The notes under the pieces: generated by a model
Databases searched by the model: none
The model's input: the letters and a program-made list of their open reading frames with translations, nothing else
What the model was told of the DNA's origin: nothing
In this document: positions 51,021-59,954 of the stretch, one piece after another
Numbering within the stretch: position 1 is the first letter of the stretch
Layout: every line of letters begins with the position of its first letter
Program-made: the position numbers and the translations under genes
Assembly (NCBI RefSeq): GCF_000801955.1
Contig: NZ_JSZO01000001.1
Span: 744,001-808,000, forward strand
Direction: 5' to 3'
Origin: Ralstonia sp. A12
GTDB lineage: Bacteria > Pseudomonadota > Gammaproteobacteria > Burkholderiales > Burkholderiaceae
Length of the DNA: 64,000 nucleotides

Positions 51021-51614
51021 TCACGACTGCGCCAGGCTGAAAACGGAGTTGACCAACGGCGGACGCTTGACTGGCTCGGCGGCCACCGACGTGGTGACGG
51101 ACGTATCAACGCTACGGGCACGGGCCGGCGCACGTTCGCGGCGGGCCGGGCGCGCGTCACGCATGTCCTGAATCACTTCGGGCTGGCGTTCGCGTTGCTG
51201 GTCGACCAGGTTCTGCAGCGACACCGAGTCGAGATACTCGACCATCTTCTGGTTGAGCGTCGCCCACAGGTCATGCGTCATGCAGCGGCCGCTCTGCCCG
51301 GCGGCATGCTCTTCGCCGCCGCAATTGCCCTTGCCGCCGCACTGGGTGGCATCGAGAGGCTCATCCACGGCGATGATGATGTCGGCAACGGTAACGTCGT
51401 CGGCACGGCGCGCGAGGCTGTAGCCGCCGCCCGGACCGCGCACGCTTTCCACGATTTCGTGGCGGCGCAGCTTGCCGAACAGTTGCTCAAGGTACGACAG
51501 CGAAATCTTCTGGCGCTGGCTGATGCCAGCCAGCGTGACCGGACCCTGCTCTTGGCGCAGCGCCAAGTCAATCATGGCGGTGACCGCAAAGCGGCCTTTG
51601 GTGGTCAATCTCAT
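51021..51614 (-). CDS. iscR: Fe-S cluster-responsive regulator IscR
   Basis: An Rrf2-family regulator that represses isc when holding a [2Fe-2S] cluster. The 197-residue protein has the winged helix with [19 protein letters not shown] and [11 protein letters not shown], and the ligand set Cys92, Cys98, Cys111 and His114. In E. coli the third cysteine is at 104, so this loop is about seven residues longer. A basic C-terminal tail ([16 protein letters not shown]) is also longer than in E. coli. The ATG at 51614 is used; the upstream frame overlaps the promoter. Confidence 0.96.
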   Translation of the reverse strand: MRLTTKGRFAVTAMIDLALRQEQGPVTLAGISQRQKISLSYLEQLFGKLRRHEIVESVRGPGGGYSLARRADDVTVADIIIAVDEPLDATQCGGKGNCGGEEHAAGQSGRCMTHDLWATLNQKMVEYLDSVSLQNLVDQQRERQPEVIQDMRDARPARRERAPARARSVDTSVTTSVAAEPVKRPPLVNSVFSLAQS

Positions 51615-51626
51615 AGCGTCGGGGAA

Positions 51627-51651
51627 ATACCTGATCGTTTTGCTCAAGTAT
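51627..51651 (-). promoter_or_regulatory. IscR-type operator
   Basis: A near-palindrome with ATACTTGA and TCAGGTAT arms on the minus strand, matching the type 1 IscR consensus. It overlaps the -10 of the iscR promoter and the likely start, 13 bp before the ATG, so the holo-protein would block its own operon. Confidence 0.85.
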
Positions 51652-51676
51652 AAAGGAACCCGACAAAATCGGTCAA
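51647..51676 (-). promoter_or_regulatory. isc operon promoter
   Basis: On the minus strand TTGACC (51671-51676) and TATACT (51647-51652) are 18 bp apart. The -10 lies inside the IscR operator. This is the best sigma-70 promoter seen in the window. Confidence 0.85.
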
Positions 51677-51722
51677 CTAAGGTGTCGGGGGATTCCGCGT
51701 CGCAGCAAGGGGATTTGCTGGT

Positions 51723-51736
51723 CCCACCTGGGTGGG
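51723..51736. other. Short inverted repeat in the isc-rbs intergenic region
   Basis: CCCACC and GGTGGG separated by TG. The isc-rbs gap (51615-52039) holds this, the isc promoter and operator, and the rbs promoter region. Nothing else stands out; no gene is seen. Confidence 0.4.
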
Positions 51737-51884
51737 CAACCGCGCGGCAGGCCGTATTGTGGACTAAAACAATCAACCACGTCGGGTAGGGCCATCTCGC
51801 CACTCCTGCACTGCACCTTGCTAGCGCCATGCGCGAAGCGCCACCAATGCGGGTTTTCCTTATGCAACGGACAACCTAAATCCA

Positions 51885-51913
51885 TTGACTTTTGTTACGG
51901 GGCCACCGAGACT
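51885..51913 (+). promoter_or_regulatory. Possible rbs operon promoter
   Basis: TTGACT (51885-51890) is 17 bp before GAGACT (51908-51913). The -10 is weak (3 of 6), but the palindrome just downstream supports the location. Confidence 0.4.
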
Positions 51914-51921
51914 GTTGGATA

Positions 51922-51935
51922 CGCAAACGTTTGCG
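51922..51935. promoter_or_regulatory. LacI-family operator, probably for RbsR
   Basis: CGCAAACGTTTGCG is a perfect 14-bp palindrome with the central CG that LacI/GalR regulators prefer. It lies about 110 bp before rbsB and just after the likely promoter, so binding would repress. RbsR, encoded at 55642-56682, is the natural binder; the same 8-bp core AAACGTTT occurs in the E. coli rbs operator. Confidence 0.85.
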
Positions 51936-52039
51936 AACGACGCGGCGCGATTGCCCTTAGGAATAGCTTACGAATCCCAGGGTAACGACGACCGCCTCCA
52001 CCCAAGCCCTAGACAGGCCCCCTTCCTGGAGGAGACACC

Positions 52040-52993
52040 ATGGATATCCGTCGCCGCCGCGCCCTGCAACTTGGCGCGGGCTCCGCTGTAGCCCTTGCTC
52101 TGCCGTTCTCACTCGCGCGTGCCGCCAATCAGCCCCCCAAAGTGGCGCTGGTGATGAAGTCGCTGGCCAACGAGTTCTTCCTGACCATGGAGACCGGTGC
52201 GCGCAAGCATCAGAAGGAGCACGCCGCCGACTACACGCTGCTGTGCAACGGCATTCGTGACGAGACCGATACCGGCGGCCAGATCCGCCTGGTCGAACAG
52301 ATGATCGTCGCGCGCGTGGATGCGCTGGTGCTGGCACCGGCCGATTCCAAGGCGATGGTGCCGGTGGTCAAGAAGGCGGTGGACGCGGGCATCCTCGTCA
52401 TCAATATCGACAACCGGCTGGACCCGGCTGCGCTCAAGGAGAAGGGACTGAACGTGCCCTTCGTTGGCCCGGACAACCGCAAGGGTGCGCGCCTGGTGGG
52501 TGATTTTGTCGCCAAGGCGCTCAAGCCGGGCGACGAGGTGGGCATCATCGAGGGCATTCCGACCACCACCAATGCCCAGCAGCGCACTGCCGGCTTCAAG
52601 GACGCGGCCGAGGCTGCCAAGCTGAAGGTCACCGGCGTGCAGTCGGGCGAATGGGAAATCGACAAGGGCAACAAGGTGGCCGCCGCCATGCTGCGTGCAC
52701 AGCCTGATCTCAAGGCCCTGCTGTGCGGCAACGACAACATGGCGATTGGCGCTGTGTCGGCCGTGCGTGCGGCGGGCAAGCTGGGCAAGGTGCTGATTGG
52801 CGGCTACGACAACATCGATGCCATCAAGGCCATGCTGGCCGACGGGCGCGTGGTGGCCACGGCAGACCAGCACGCCGACCAGCAAGCGGTGTATGGCATC
52901 GAGACCGCGCTGAAGGCCTTGGCCGCCAAGACGCCGCAGGCGAAGTTGTCGGGCGTTGTAGAGACGCCGGTCAACCTCGTCACGCGCGCCTGA
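52040..52993 (+). CDS. rbsB: Ribose ABC transporter substrate-binding protein
   Basis: A periplasmic binding protein of 317 residues. The signal peptide has four consecutive arginines followed by ALQL and a hydrophobic core, a twin-arginine-like pattern, with cleavage near ARA (28). The mature part shows the periplasmic sugar-binding fold (VALVMKSLANEFF, ALLCGNDNMAIG, IGGYDNIDA). GGAGGAG lies just before the ATG. Binding of ribose is inferred from the operon; other pentoses are possible. Confidence 0.92.
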   Translation: MDIRRRRALQLGAGSAVALALPFSLARAANQPPKVALVMKSLANEFFLTMETGARKHQKEHAADYTLLCNGIRDETDTGGQIRLVEQMIVARVDALVLAPADSKAMVPVVKKAVDAGILVINIDNRLDPAALKEKGLNVPFVGPDNRKGARLVGDFVAKALKPGDEVGIIEGIPTTTNAQQRTAGFKDAAEAAKLKVTGVQSGEWEIDKGNKVAAAMLRAQPDLKALLCGNDNMAIGAVSAVRAAGKLGKVLIGGYDNIDAIKAMLADGRVVATADQHADQQAVYGIETALKALAAKTPQAKLSGVVETPVNLVTRA

Positions 52994-53026
52994 CCTGATA
53001 GATAGACAGGCAAGCCGCCGCCAGCC

Positions 53027-54598
53027 ATGTCCACCGCCCACGAACCGCGCCCGCCACTGCTGCGCGCCTCGGCCATCAGCAAGCACTACGCCGCCCCCGT
53101 GCTGCGCGAGATCGATCTCGACGTGTACGCCGGCGAGGTGCTTGCGTTGACGGGCGAGAACGGCGCGGGCAAGAGCACGCTCTCCAAGATCCTCTGCGGG
53201 CTGGAGACGGCAACGTCCGGTTCGATGACGCTCGCGGGCACGGGGTACGCGCCGGCTTCGCGCAGCGCGGCGGAAGCGCTGGGCGTGCGCATGGTGCTGC
53301 AGGAACTGAGCATGGTGCCCACGCTGACAGTGGCCGAGAACCTGTTTCTCGGCCAGTTGCCGCGCCGGCTGGGCTTTGTCGACCGCCCCACGCTGCGCCG
53401 CCAGGCCGAGCAAGCCCTCGCCCGTGTCGGCCTGGACCTCGATCCGTGGACACCCGTGGACACGCTCGGCATTGGCCACCGGCAGATGATCGAGATCGCC
53501 CGCGCGCTGGCCAGCGCTTGCCGCGTGCTGATCCTCGACGAGCCGACTGCCATGTTGAGCGCGCACGAAAGTGCGACGCTGTTCGCGCGCATCGACGCAC
53601 TACGCCGCGAGGGCGTGGCGATCATTTACATCTCACACCGGCTCGATGAGTTGGCGCGCATTGCCGACCGCATCGTCGTGCTGCGCGACGGCAAGCGAAT
53701 GACCGATGCGCCCGCCGCCACCGTCACGCAAGACGCGTTGATTCAGGCGATGGTCGGGCGTGACGTCGCCGCTTCATCTGAGGGGGAACGTGCCGTACGC
53801 GAACCGTGGCCCGGCGATGGGTCCCCCGCCCTGCGCGTGACTGGACTCACACGTGCATCGGCAGTGCGTGACGTGTCGTTCGAGGTGGCGCCGGGCGAAA
53901 TCTTTGGCATTGCTGGCTTGGTGGGTGCGGGACGCACGGAGTTGCTGCGCCTGATCTTCGGCGCGGACCGCGCGGACGCTGGCACCATCGAAGCGGGCTC
54001 GCCGCTCAAGCCGGTGCGTATCCACTCGCCCGGTGACGCAGTGCGCCAAGGCATCAGCCTGCTCACCGAAGACCGCAAGGACGAAGGCCTGATGCTGGGC
54101 CTGCCCATCGCCACCAACATCGCACTGGGCAATATGCCGGGCGTGACCAAGCGCGGCTGGCTGCAGCCTGCGCGCGAGCGAGCACTGGCGGAGCGGCACA
54201 TCGGCGCGCTGCGCATCCGCTGCGCCGGGCCGGAGCAGCCAGTAGGCGAACTCTCCGGCGGCAACCAGCAAAAGGTAGCGATTGCCCGCTGGCTGGAGCG
54301 CGATACGCCCGTGCTGCTGTTCGACGAGCCAACACGCGGCGTGGATGTCGGCGCCAAGTTCGATATCTACGCCCTGCTCGATGCACTGGCCGCACGCGGC
54401 AAGGCCCTCGTGGTGGTGTCCAGTGATCTGCGCGAGCTGATGCAATTGTGTGACCGCATTGGCGTCATGCGCGCCGGGCGCCTCACGCAGATCTTCCCAC
54501 GCGGCGGTTGGAGCCAAGACGCCCTGCTCGCTGCCGCTTTCGGCGAATCCAACCCGCCGGCCCCCAAGTCATCTCCGGAGACCGCCGATGCGCTCTGA
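53027..54598 (+). CDS. rbsA: Ribose ABC transporter ATP-binding protein
   Basis: A 523-residue double ATPase of the RbsA/MglA class. The first half has Walker A GENGAGKST (43-51) and DEPTA; the second has a degenerate P-loop GLVGAGRTE, the LSGGNQQK signature and DEPTRGVD. It begins 33 bp after rbsB and overlaps rbsC by 11 bp. Confidence 0.95.
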   Translation: MSTAHEPRPPLLRASAISKHYAAPVLREIDLDVYAGEVLALTGENGAGKSTLSKILCGLETATSGSMTLAGTGYAPASRSAAEALGVRMVLQELSMVPTLTVAENLFLGQLPRRLGFVDRPTLRRQAEQALARVGLDLDPWTPVDTLGIGHRQMIEIARALASACRVLILDEPTAMLSAHESATLFARIDALRREGVAIIYISHRLDELARIADRIVVLRDGKRMTDAPAATVTQDALIQAMVGRDVAASSEGERAVREPWPGDGSPALRVTGLTRASAVRDVSFEVAPGEIFGIAGLVGAGRTELLRLIFGADRADAGTIEAGSPLKPVRIHSPGDAVRQGISLLTEDRKDEGLMLGLPIATNIALGNMPGVTKRGWLQPARERALAERHIGALRIRCAGPEQPVGELSGGNQQKVAIARWLERDTPVLLFDEPTRGVDVGAKFDIYALLDALAARGKALVVVSSDLRELMQLCDRIGVMRAGRLTQIFPRGGWSQDALLAAAFGESNPPAPKSSPETADAL

Positions 54599-55622
54599 TT
54601 CCACCCTGCCGCCGGCCGGTACCAACAACACGCCAGCGACATCACGCGCCGCGGTGGGCATGTCGCTCGGCGCCATCGGTGGGCTGCTGGCCGCGCTGAT
54701 CGCGATGCTCGTGCTGTTTGGCACGCTGTCGCCCACGTTCTTCACGCTGCCCACCTTCACCACCATCGCCAACGAAATCCCCGACCTGCTGGTGATGGCG
54801 GTGGGCATGACCTTCATCCTGATGATCGGCGGCATTGATCTATCGGTGGGCTCGGTGCTGGCGCTGGCGGCCTCGGTGCTGTCGATTGCCATGACCAGGC
54901 TGGGCTGGGGCGTGCTGCCCGCAGCGCTGGCGGGCGTGGTGGTGGCGACGGCAGCCGGTGCGGTGACCGGCACGGTCACGGTGCACTGGGGCATTCCGTC
55001 GTTCATCGTCTCGCTGGGTGTGCTGGAAATGGCGCGCGGCCTCGCCTACAGCCTGACTGATTCGCGCACCGCCTACATCGGCAGCGCGGTCGACTGGATG
55101 GCCAACCCGATCGCGCTGGGCATCGCGCCGTCGTTCCTGATTGCGATTGCGGTCACGGTGATCGGCCAGATCGTGCTGGTGCGCACGGTGTTCGGGCGCT
55201 ACCTCGTCGCCATCGGCACCAATGAAGAGGCCGTGCGGCTGGCGGGCGTGAACCCGCACCCTTACAAGATCGCGGTGTTCGCGCTGATGGGGCTGCTGTC
55301 GGGCCTGGCCGCGCTGTTCCAGGTATCACGACTGGAAGCAGCCGACCCGAACGCGGGCGTGGGCATGGAACTGCAGGTGATCGCGGCCGTGGTGATCGGC
55401 GGCACGAGCCTGATGGGCGGACGCGGTTCAGTCGCGCGCACGCTGTTCGGCGTACTGATCATCTCGGTGCTTGAGGCAGGCCTCGCACAGATCGGCGCCT
55501 CCGAGCCCACCAAACGCATCATCACGGGCGCGGTCATCGTCGCGGCCGTGGTCATGGATACGTATCGCAGCAGACGCAACAGCCGATCCGGCAACCAATC
55601 CGGTCGTAGCAAGCACCACTAA
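54588..55622 (+). CDS. rbsC: Ribose ABC transporter permease
   Basis: A 344-residue permease with 8-10 hydrophobic helices and the conserved IGGIDLSVGSVLAL segment of sugar-ABC permeases and RLAGVNPHPYK, the coupling helix. The ATG at 54588 overlaps the end of rbsA by 11 bp; the open frame upstream is inside rbsA. It lies 19 bp before rbsR. Confidence 0.94.
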   Translation: MRSDSTLPPAGTNNTPATSRAAVGMSLGAIGGLLAALIAMLVLFGTLSPTFFTLPTFTTIANEIPDLLVMAVGMTFILMIGGIDLSVGSVLALAASVLSIAMTRLGWGVLPAALAGVVVATAAGAVTGTVTVHWGIPSFIVSLGVLEMARGLAYSLTDSRTAYIGSAVDWMANPIALGIAPSFLIAIAVTVIGQIVLVRTVFGRYLVAIGTNEEAVRLAGVNPHPYKIAVFALMGLLSGLAALFQVSRLEAADPNAGVGMELQVIAAVVIGGTSLMGGRGSVARTLFGVLIISVLEAGLAQIGASEPTKRIITGAVIVAAVVMDTYRSRRNSRSGNQSGRSKHH

Positions 55623-55641
55623 AGAGACAGAGGAGATCGAC

Positions 55642-56682
55642 ATGGCAACCATCAAGGACGTGGCCGCATTGGCCGGAGTTTCGTTCACCACCGTCTCGCA
55701 CGTCATCAACAACACCAGGCCGGTGAACTCCGAGACCCGCAAGCGCGTGGAGGAGGCCATCCGTGCCACGCGCTACGTGCCCAGCGCAGTGGCGCGCTCG
55801 CTCAAGCACCGCACTACGCGCACCATCGGCGTGCTGGTGCCGACCGCCACCAACCCGTACTTTGCGGAGCTTGCACGCGGCATTGAAGACGTCTGCGCTG
55901 CGGCCGGCTACAGCGTCATCCTCTGCAACTCCGACGACGACCCGCGCAAGCAGCGCGACTACCTGCGCGTGCTGATGGAGAAGCGCGTGGACGGCATCAT
56001 CGTCAGCAGCGCCGGGCCGGACAACGCGTTGATCGAGGCACTGGGCGAATCCGCCCTGCCCGTGGTGATGGTGGACCGCCCGACCGAAGGTATCCAGGCC
56101 GACCAGGTGCAGGTCGATCACGAAGAAGGCGCGTACATGGCGACCAAGCATCTGCTGGAGCTTGGCCACCGGCGCATTGCCTGCATCAGCGGCCCGTCGG
56201 AACTGAGCGTGACGGCTGGCCGCCTGGCGGGTTTCCATCGCGCACTGCGCGAAGCCGGTGTGCCGGAAGCCTCCGCCCGCATTGCCGAAGGCGACTTCAC
56301 CAGCCCCGGTGGCTACCGCGCCGCACGCCAACTGCTGACCGAGGGCGAAATGCCCACCGCCATCTTTGCCAGCAACGACCTGATGGGCATCGGCGCACTG
56401 CGTGCTGCGGCCGAGTTGGGCATTCCGGTGCCGAAAGCACTCTCCATCATCGGCTTCGATGACATCGAACTCAGCCGCTACGTCTACCCCGCGCTGTCCA
56501 CCGTCGGCCAGTCGATCCGCCAGCTCGGCGAAACCACCGCCCAAACGCTGCTCGAACACCTGAGCGAAGCCGCCATGCGCCATCCGGTCGACGAACGGCA
56601 GGCGCGCCGCATTGTGCTGCCGCCGCGGCTGTCGCTGCGCGAGTCGACCGCCGAGCCGGCCCGTCCGGCACGTGCGGCCTGA
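55642..56682 (+). CDS. rbsR: LacI-family repressor, probably RbsR
   Basis: A 346-residue regulator with the N-terminal helix-turn-helix TIKDVAALAGVSFTTVSHVI and a periplasmic-binding-like ligand domain (TATNPYFAELARGIED, IVSSAGPDN, GFDDIELSRYVYPALS). Its place between rbsC and rbsK, and the palindrome upstream of rbsB, make it the ribose repressor. AGGAG precedes the ATG. Confidence 0.92.
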   Translation: MATIKDVAALAGVSFTTVSHVINNTRPVNSETRKRVEEAIRATRYVPSAVARSLKHRTTRTIGVLVPTATNPYFAELARGIEDVCAAAGYSVILCNSDDDPRKQRDYLRVLMEKRVDGIIVSSAGPDNALIEALGESALPVVMVDRPTEGIQADQVQVDHEEGAYMATKHLLELGHRRIACISGPSELSVTAGRLAGFHRALREAGVPEASARIAEGDFTSPGGYRAARQLLTEGEMPTAIFASNDLMGIGALRAAAELGIPVPKALSIIGFDDIELSRYVYPALSTVGQSIRQLGETTAQTLLEHLSEAAMRHPVDERQARRIVLPPRLSLRESTAEPARPARAA

Positions 56683-56719
56683 CATCGAACCACTTTCCTC
56701 TCTCTCAACGTAGTCCGCC

Positions 56720-57682
56720 ATGGTGGCCAAGCGCCCTTCCGCCTCTTCTGCCCACCCGGCTGCCGACGTGCTGATCGTCGGCAGCCTCAACATGGATCTC
56801 GTGATCCGCACGCCCCGCTTGCCCCGCCCCGGGCAAACGGTTGCGGCCCCCGCATTGGAGACGATTCCTGGTGGCAAGGGTGCCAACCAGGCCGTGGCTG
56901 CAGCGCGCCTGGGGGGCCATGTCGCCATGCTCGGTTGCGTGGGTGACGACGCATATGGCACGGCCCTGCGCGACGGCCTGCGGCGCGAAGGTGTGGATAC
57001 GTCGATGGTGTCGGTACATGCCGGTGAGGCCACAGGCATCGCCTGCGTGACGGTGGCCGACAGCGGCCAGAACACCATCGTGATCGTGGCGGGGGCCAAT
57101 CAGTTGCTCACGCCGGCCATGATCGAAGCACAACGCGCGGCGTTCGAGCGCGCCCGCGTGATCATCTGCCAATTGGAATCGCCGCCGGATGCAGTGGAGT
57201 GCGCGCTCAAGCTCGGGAGCCGGCTGGGCAAGACTGTCATCCTGAACCCCGCACCGGCCATCGGCCCGCTGCCGACACCCTGGCTGGCGGCGTGCGACTA
57301 CCTGATCCCGAATGAAACCGAAGCGGCGCTACTGACCGCTCGCTCGGTCGATTCCCCTGAAGCCGCGCTGGATGCGGCGGCTGACCTGCATGCACAAGGC
57401 GCGCGACACGTGATGGTCACGCTGGGCGCGCATGGCGTTGCCTATGTAGATGCCACCACGCGTCTGTTGATGCCCGCGCCTGTTGCGCAAGCTGTCGACA
57501 CCACGGCGGCCGGCGACACCTTTGTTGGCGCGCTGGCGGCCGCGTTGGCCGAGGGCGCGGCGCCGGATGCCGCCATCGCGTTCGGTCAGGCGGCGGCGGC
57601 CGTGTCGGTCACGCGGCTCGGCGCGCAACCGTCCATCCCCTTCCGCAGCGAGCTGGGTGTGCTCGCCACGCACGCACATTAA
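56720..57682 (+). CDS. rbsK: Ribokinase
   Basis: A PfkB-family kinase of 320 residues that phosphorylates ribose. The signatures are GGKGANQAVAAARLGG and the C-terminal DTTAAGDTFVGAL with the catalytic Asp. The N-terminus carries an extra 14 residues before the first strand. Its stop codon (TAA, 57680-57682) overlaps the stop of the convergent gene. Confidence 0.95.
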   Translation: MVAKRPSASSAHPAADVLIVGSLNMDLVIRTPRLPRPGQTVAAPALETIPGGKGANQAVAAARLGGHVAMLGCVGDDAYGTALRDGLRREGVDTSMVSVHAGEATGIACVTVADSGQNTIVIVAGANQLLTPAMIEAQRAAFERARVIICQLESPPDAVECALKLGSRLGKTVILNPAPAIGPLPTPWLAACDYLIPNETEAALLTARSVDSPEAALDAAADLHAQGARHVMVTLGAHGVAYVDATTRLLMPAPVAQAVDTTAAGDTFVGALAAALAEGAAPDAAIAFGQAAAAVSVTRLGAQPSIPFRSELGVLATHAH

Positions 57683-59763
57683 GCCGGCGTGCTGGTGCCC
57701 GGCGGCGTGGCCTCGGTTGGGGCACGCGGCACGAGCAGGCACAGCGGATCGCGCAGAATGCGCCGCCACACCGCACCGGTGATGCGCTTGCGATCAAGCC
57801 CGCGCAGGTTGCGTGAGCGCATGGCCATATTGAACGCCAGCGCAAACGACACCATCACGTTCAGCACGCCCATCAGCGCAATGCCGGCCACCGCCAGCCA
57901 GAACGGGGCCGTATGCATCACGCTGGGGCCCAGCACACCCACCGCCGTTGCCACCGCGCCAGTCGACAGCGTGACGTGGCGCACCTCCATGTGCGGCCCG
58001 AAGAACGACACGATCTCCGGCCCCAGCCCCAGCATGAACCCCAGCGACACGTTGGCCACGATGCCCGAGAGGTTGCGTTTCCAGAACCCGGCAATACGAT
58101 GCGCACCACGCTCGCCCACCATGAAGCGCAGGCGCCGGTGGTGGGCAATCACGTCGCCCACGCGGTGCAACGCAAACCAGTTGTCGGCCCAGCCGGCAGC
58201 CAGGCTTGACGCCCACAGCAGCACGCCCGTGAAAATCGCGTACAGCGGCGTTGGTCCAAGAATCGAGAACGAATCAATGGTCGCCACCGCCTTCTCCGGC
58301 GAGATCAGGTTCGCATGAAACAACCGCCCCGCCGCCCACTGCACCAGAAACGCCACCGGCGCCACCGCCACGAGGTTCCCGACGATCGCTGCCGCGTTCG
58401 TGCGGATCATGGCCACGGTATCGTCCACAAAGCGGTCCAGCCCTTCCGGGCGGCCCACCTGGTCCAACCGATGCGCCAGCGCAGGCGCCGTCATAGCCGG
58501 CTGCTTGGTCGCCAGCGTGAAGTGCGCAAAGTGGATGCCGAGAAAGCTCACCGCGTAGTTGATCGACGCGAACAGGCCCTCGGTGAACCGGGACAAGTGC
58601 GCACCCGCGATGAAGAACTTGATGTAGACCGTAGCCGCGGTGATGACACCGCCGCCGGCCGCCGCCTTCACCATCGCCCCGTATTCCTTGTTGTCTCGGG
58701 TGATGTAGTGCTCGCCGCTCTCGGCTGAGCGCTCGACCACCTTGCGTGCCAGATCGGCAAACGTGGAGCGGATCAGGTAACCAACGCTGCGGCGATGCTG
58801 GCTGGCGGATACCAGCTCAGCCGTCAAATGCGCGAAGCGGCGCGAAGCCTTTGCGTCGGCCCAGGCTGTCAGCAGCAGGTCGATGCGTCCCAGCCACGCC
58901 TTCATGCGCTCGACCTGGAACACGACCTCGACGGAGACGCCGTTCTCGTCCAGATGCTGGTAGACGCTGGCGGTGGCGGTGCGGCATTGGTCCAGCACCG
59001 CGCGGAAGTAGTTGAGTTGCTGCGGAAAACGCTCCGGCGTGGCAAGCGCCTCGTCGGGGCGTTCAAGGAAGATGGCGTTGGCCGCATCCGCCAGCCGGTA
59101 GAACGGAGAATCCGTGACTTCTGGATGGTCCATGCGCATCCGGATGCCACGCGACAACCCCGCCGCCCGCACCTGGCTGATCAGGATCTGGATACCCACC
59201 CCCAAGCTGCGCTCCAGCCGCGTTTGGCCGGCGGCTTCATCCTCATCGCTCAAGCCGGCACGGAACAGCGCATGCAGACGCGTGACCAGCTCATCGTCCA
59301 GGCCATCCACCCACTGCGCATCGGTCGGGCCGATGAACAGGAGTGCAAACAACGTGGCCAATTGCGGCTGATTGGGTGCGGGCGGCAGCCAGCGCGCCTG
59401 CCAACGGTCGACCAGCTCGCCCCAGAAACCAGAGCGCGAAGACAGGCCCGTGTCGCACAGCAGCGATACCGGATCGTTGTCCTGCACGATGGCGCGTAAC
59501 GTCTGCCCGACGCGCTCGGCGAGTTCTGGGTTGTTCTCCAGCACCTGCAGCAGGTAGCGCAGGCGTGCGTAGCGCCACGATTCCGACGTGGCGCCCGTGG
59601 GCCGGTCTGCGCGGCGCAGCCAATAGGCCAGCTCGATCAGCCATTCATTGCGTTCGGCCAGGCTGCGCGTGGGCTCGAACTGCGCCAGGATGGCATCGAG
59701 TTGATGGCTGGCATGCCGGGAAGCGCGCCATTTGCGCCACGGATTGAGCAAAAATTTGAACAT
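57679..59763 (-). CDS. Large membrane protein, 'site-specific recombinase' family (Gcr-like)
   Basis: A 694-residue protein related to Neisseria Gcr, whose family name is 'site-specific recombinase'. The N-half is a soluble helical region of about 350 residues; the C-half has at least six hydrophobic stretches (for example AAIVGNLVAVAPVAFLVQWAAG, GIVANVSLGFMLGLG, PFWLAVAGIALMGVLNVMVSFALAF). No serine or tyrosine recombinase motif is visible, so the name is probably misleading and a membrane role is more likely. The ATG at 59763 has GGGAG upstream. It ends overlapping rbsK's stop. Confidence 0.8.
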   Translation of the reverse strand: MFKFLLNPWRKWRASRHASHQLDAILAQFEPTRSLAERNEWLIELAYWLRRADRPTGATSESWRYARLRYLLQVLENNPELAERVGQTLRAIVQDNDPVSLLCDTGLSSRSGFWGELVDRWQARWLPPAPNQPQLATLFALLFIGPTDAQWVDGLDDELVTRLHALFRAGLSDEDEAAGQTRLERSLGVGIQILISQVRAAGLSRGIRMRMDHPEVTDSPFYRLADAANAIFLERPDEALATPERFPQQLNYFRAVLDQCRTATASVYQHLDENGVSVEVVFQVERMKAWLGRIDLLLTAWADAKASRRFAHLTAELVSASQHRRSVGYLIRSTFADLARKVVERSAESGEHYITRDNKEYGAMVKAAAGGGVITAATVYIKFFIAGAHLSRFTEGLFASINYAVSFLGIHFAHFTLATKQPAMTAPALAHRLDQVGRPEGLDRFVDDTVAMIRTNAAAIVGNLVAVAPVAFLVQWAAGRLFHANLISPEKAVATIDSFSILGPTPLYAIFTGVLLWASSLAAGWADNWFALHRVGDVIAHHRRLRFMVGERGAHRIAGFWKRNLSGIVANVSLGFMLGLGPEIVSFFGPHMEVRHVTLSTGAVATAVGVLGPSVMHTAPFWLAVAGIALMGVLNVMVSFALAFNMAMRSRNLRGLDRKRITGAVWRRILRDPLCLLVPRAPTEATPPGTSTPA

Positions 59764-59954
59764 CAAACTCCCTAGTTGGCGGACACGCTCAGCTCGGCCA
59801 CTCCCTGGGCCGATGCTTCTGCTTAACGTGTAGATGCCGCGATCAGGCGACGCGCAGCGCCTGAATATGTGTCCGCAATTGTGTCATGACTCCCCCGCCG
59901 CCGGCCTCGGGCGAGGCTGCAGTGCATGTCCGACGCATCAACCGCCCGAGAGGT

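Noticed and set aside
57679-59763. A mobile element or integrase, from the family name 'site-specific recombinase'
   Set aside because: No recombinase motif, no repeats or attachment sites, no unusual composition, and the protein looks membrane-bound.
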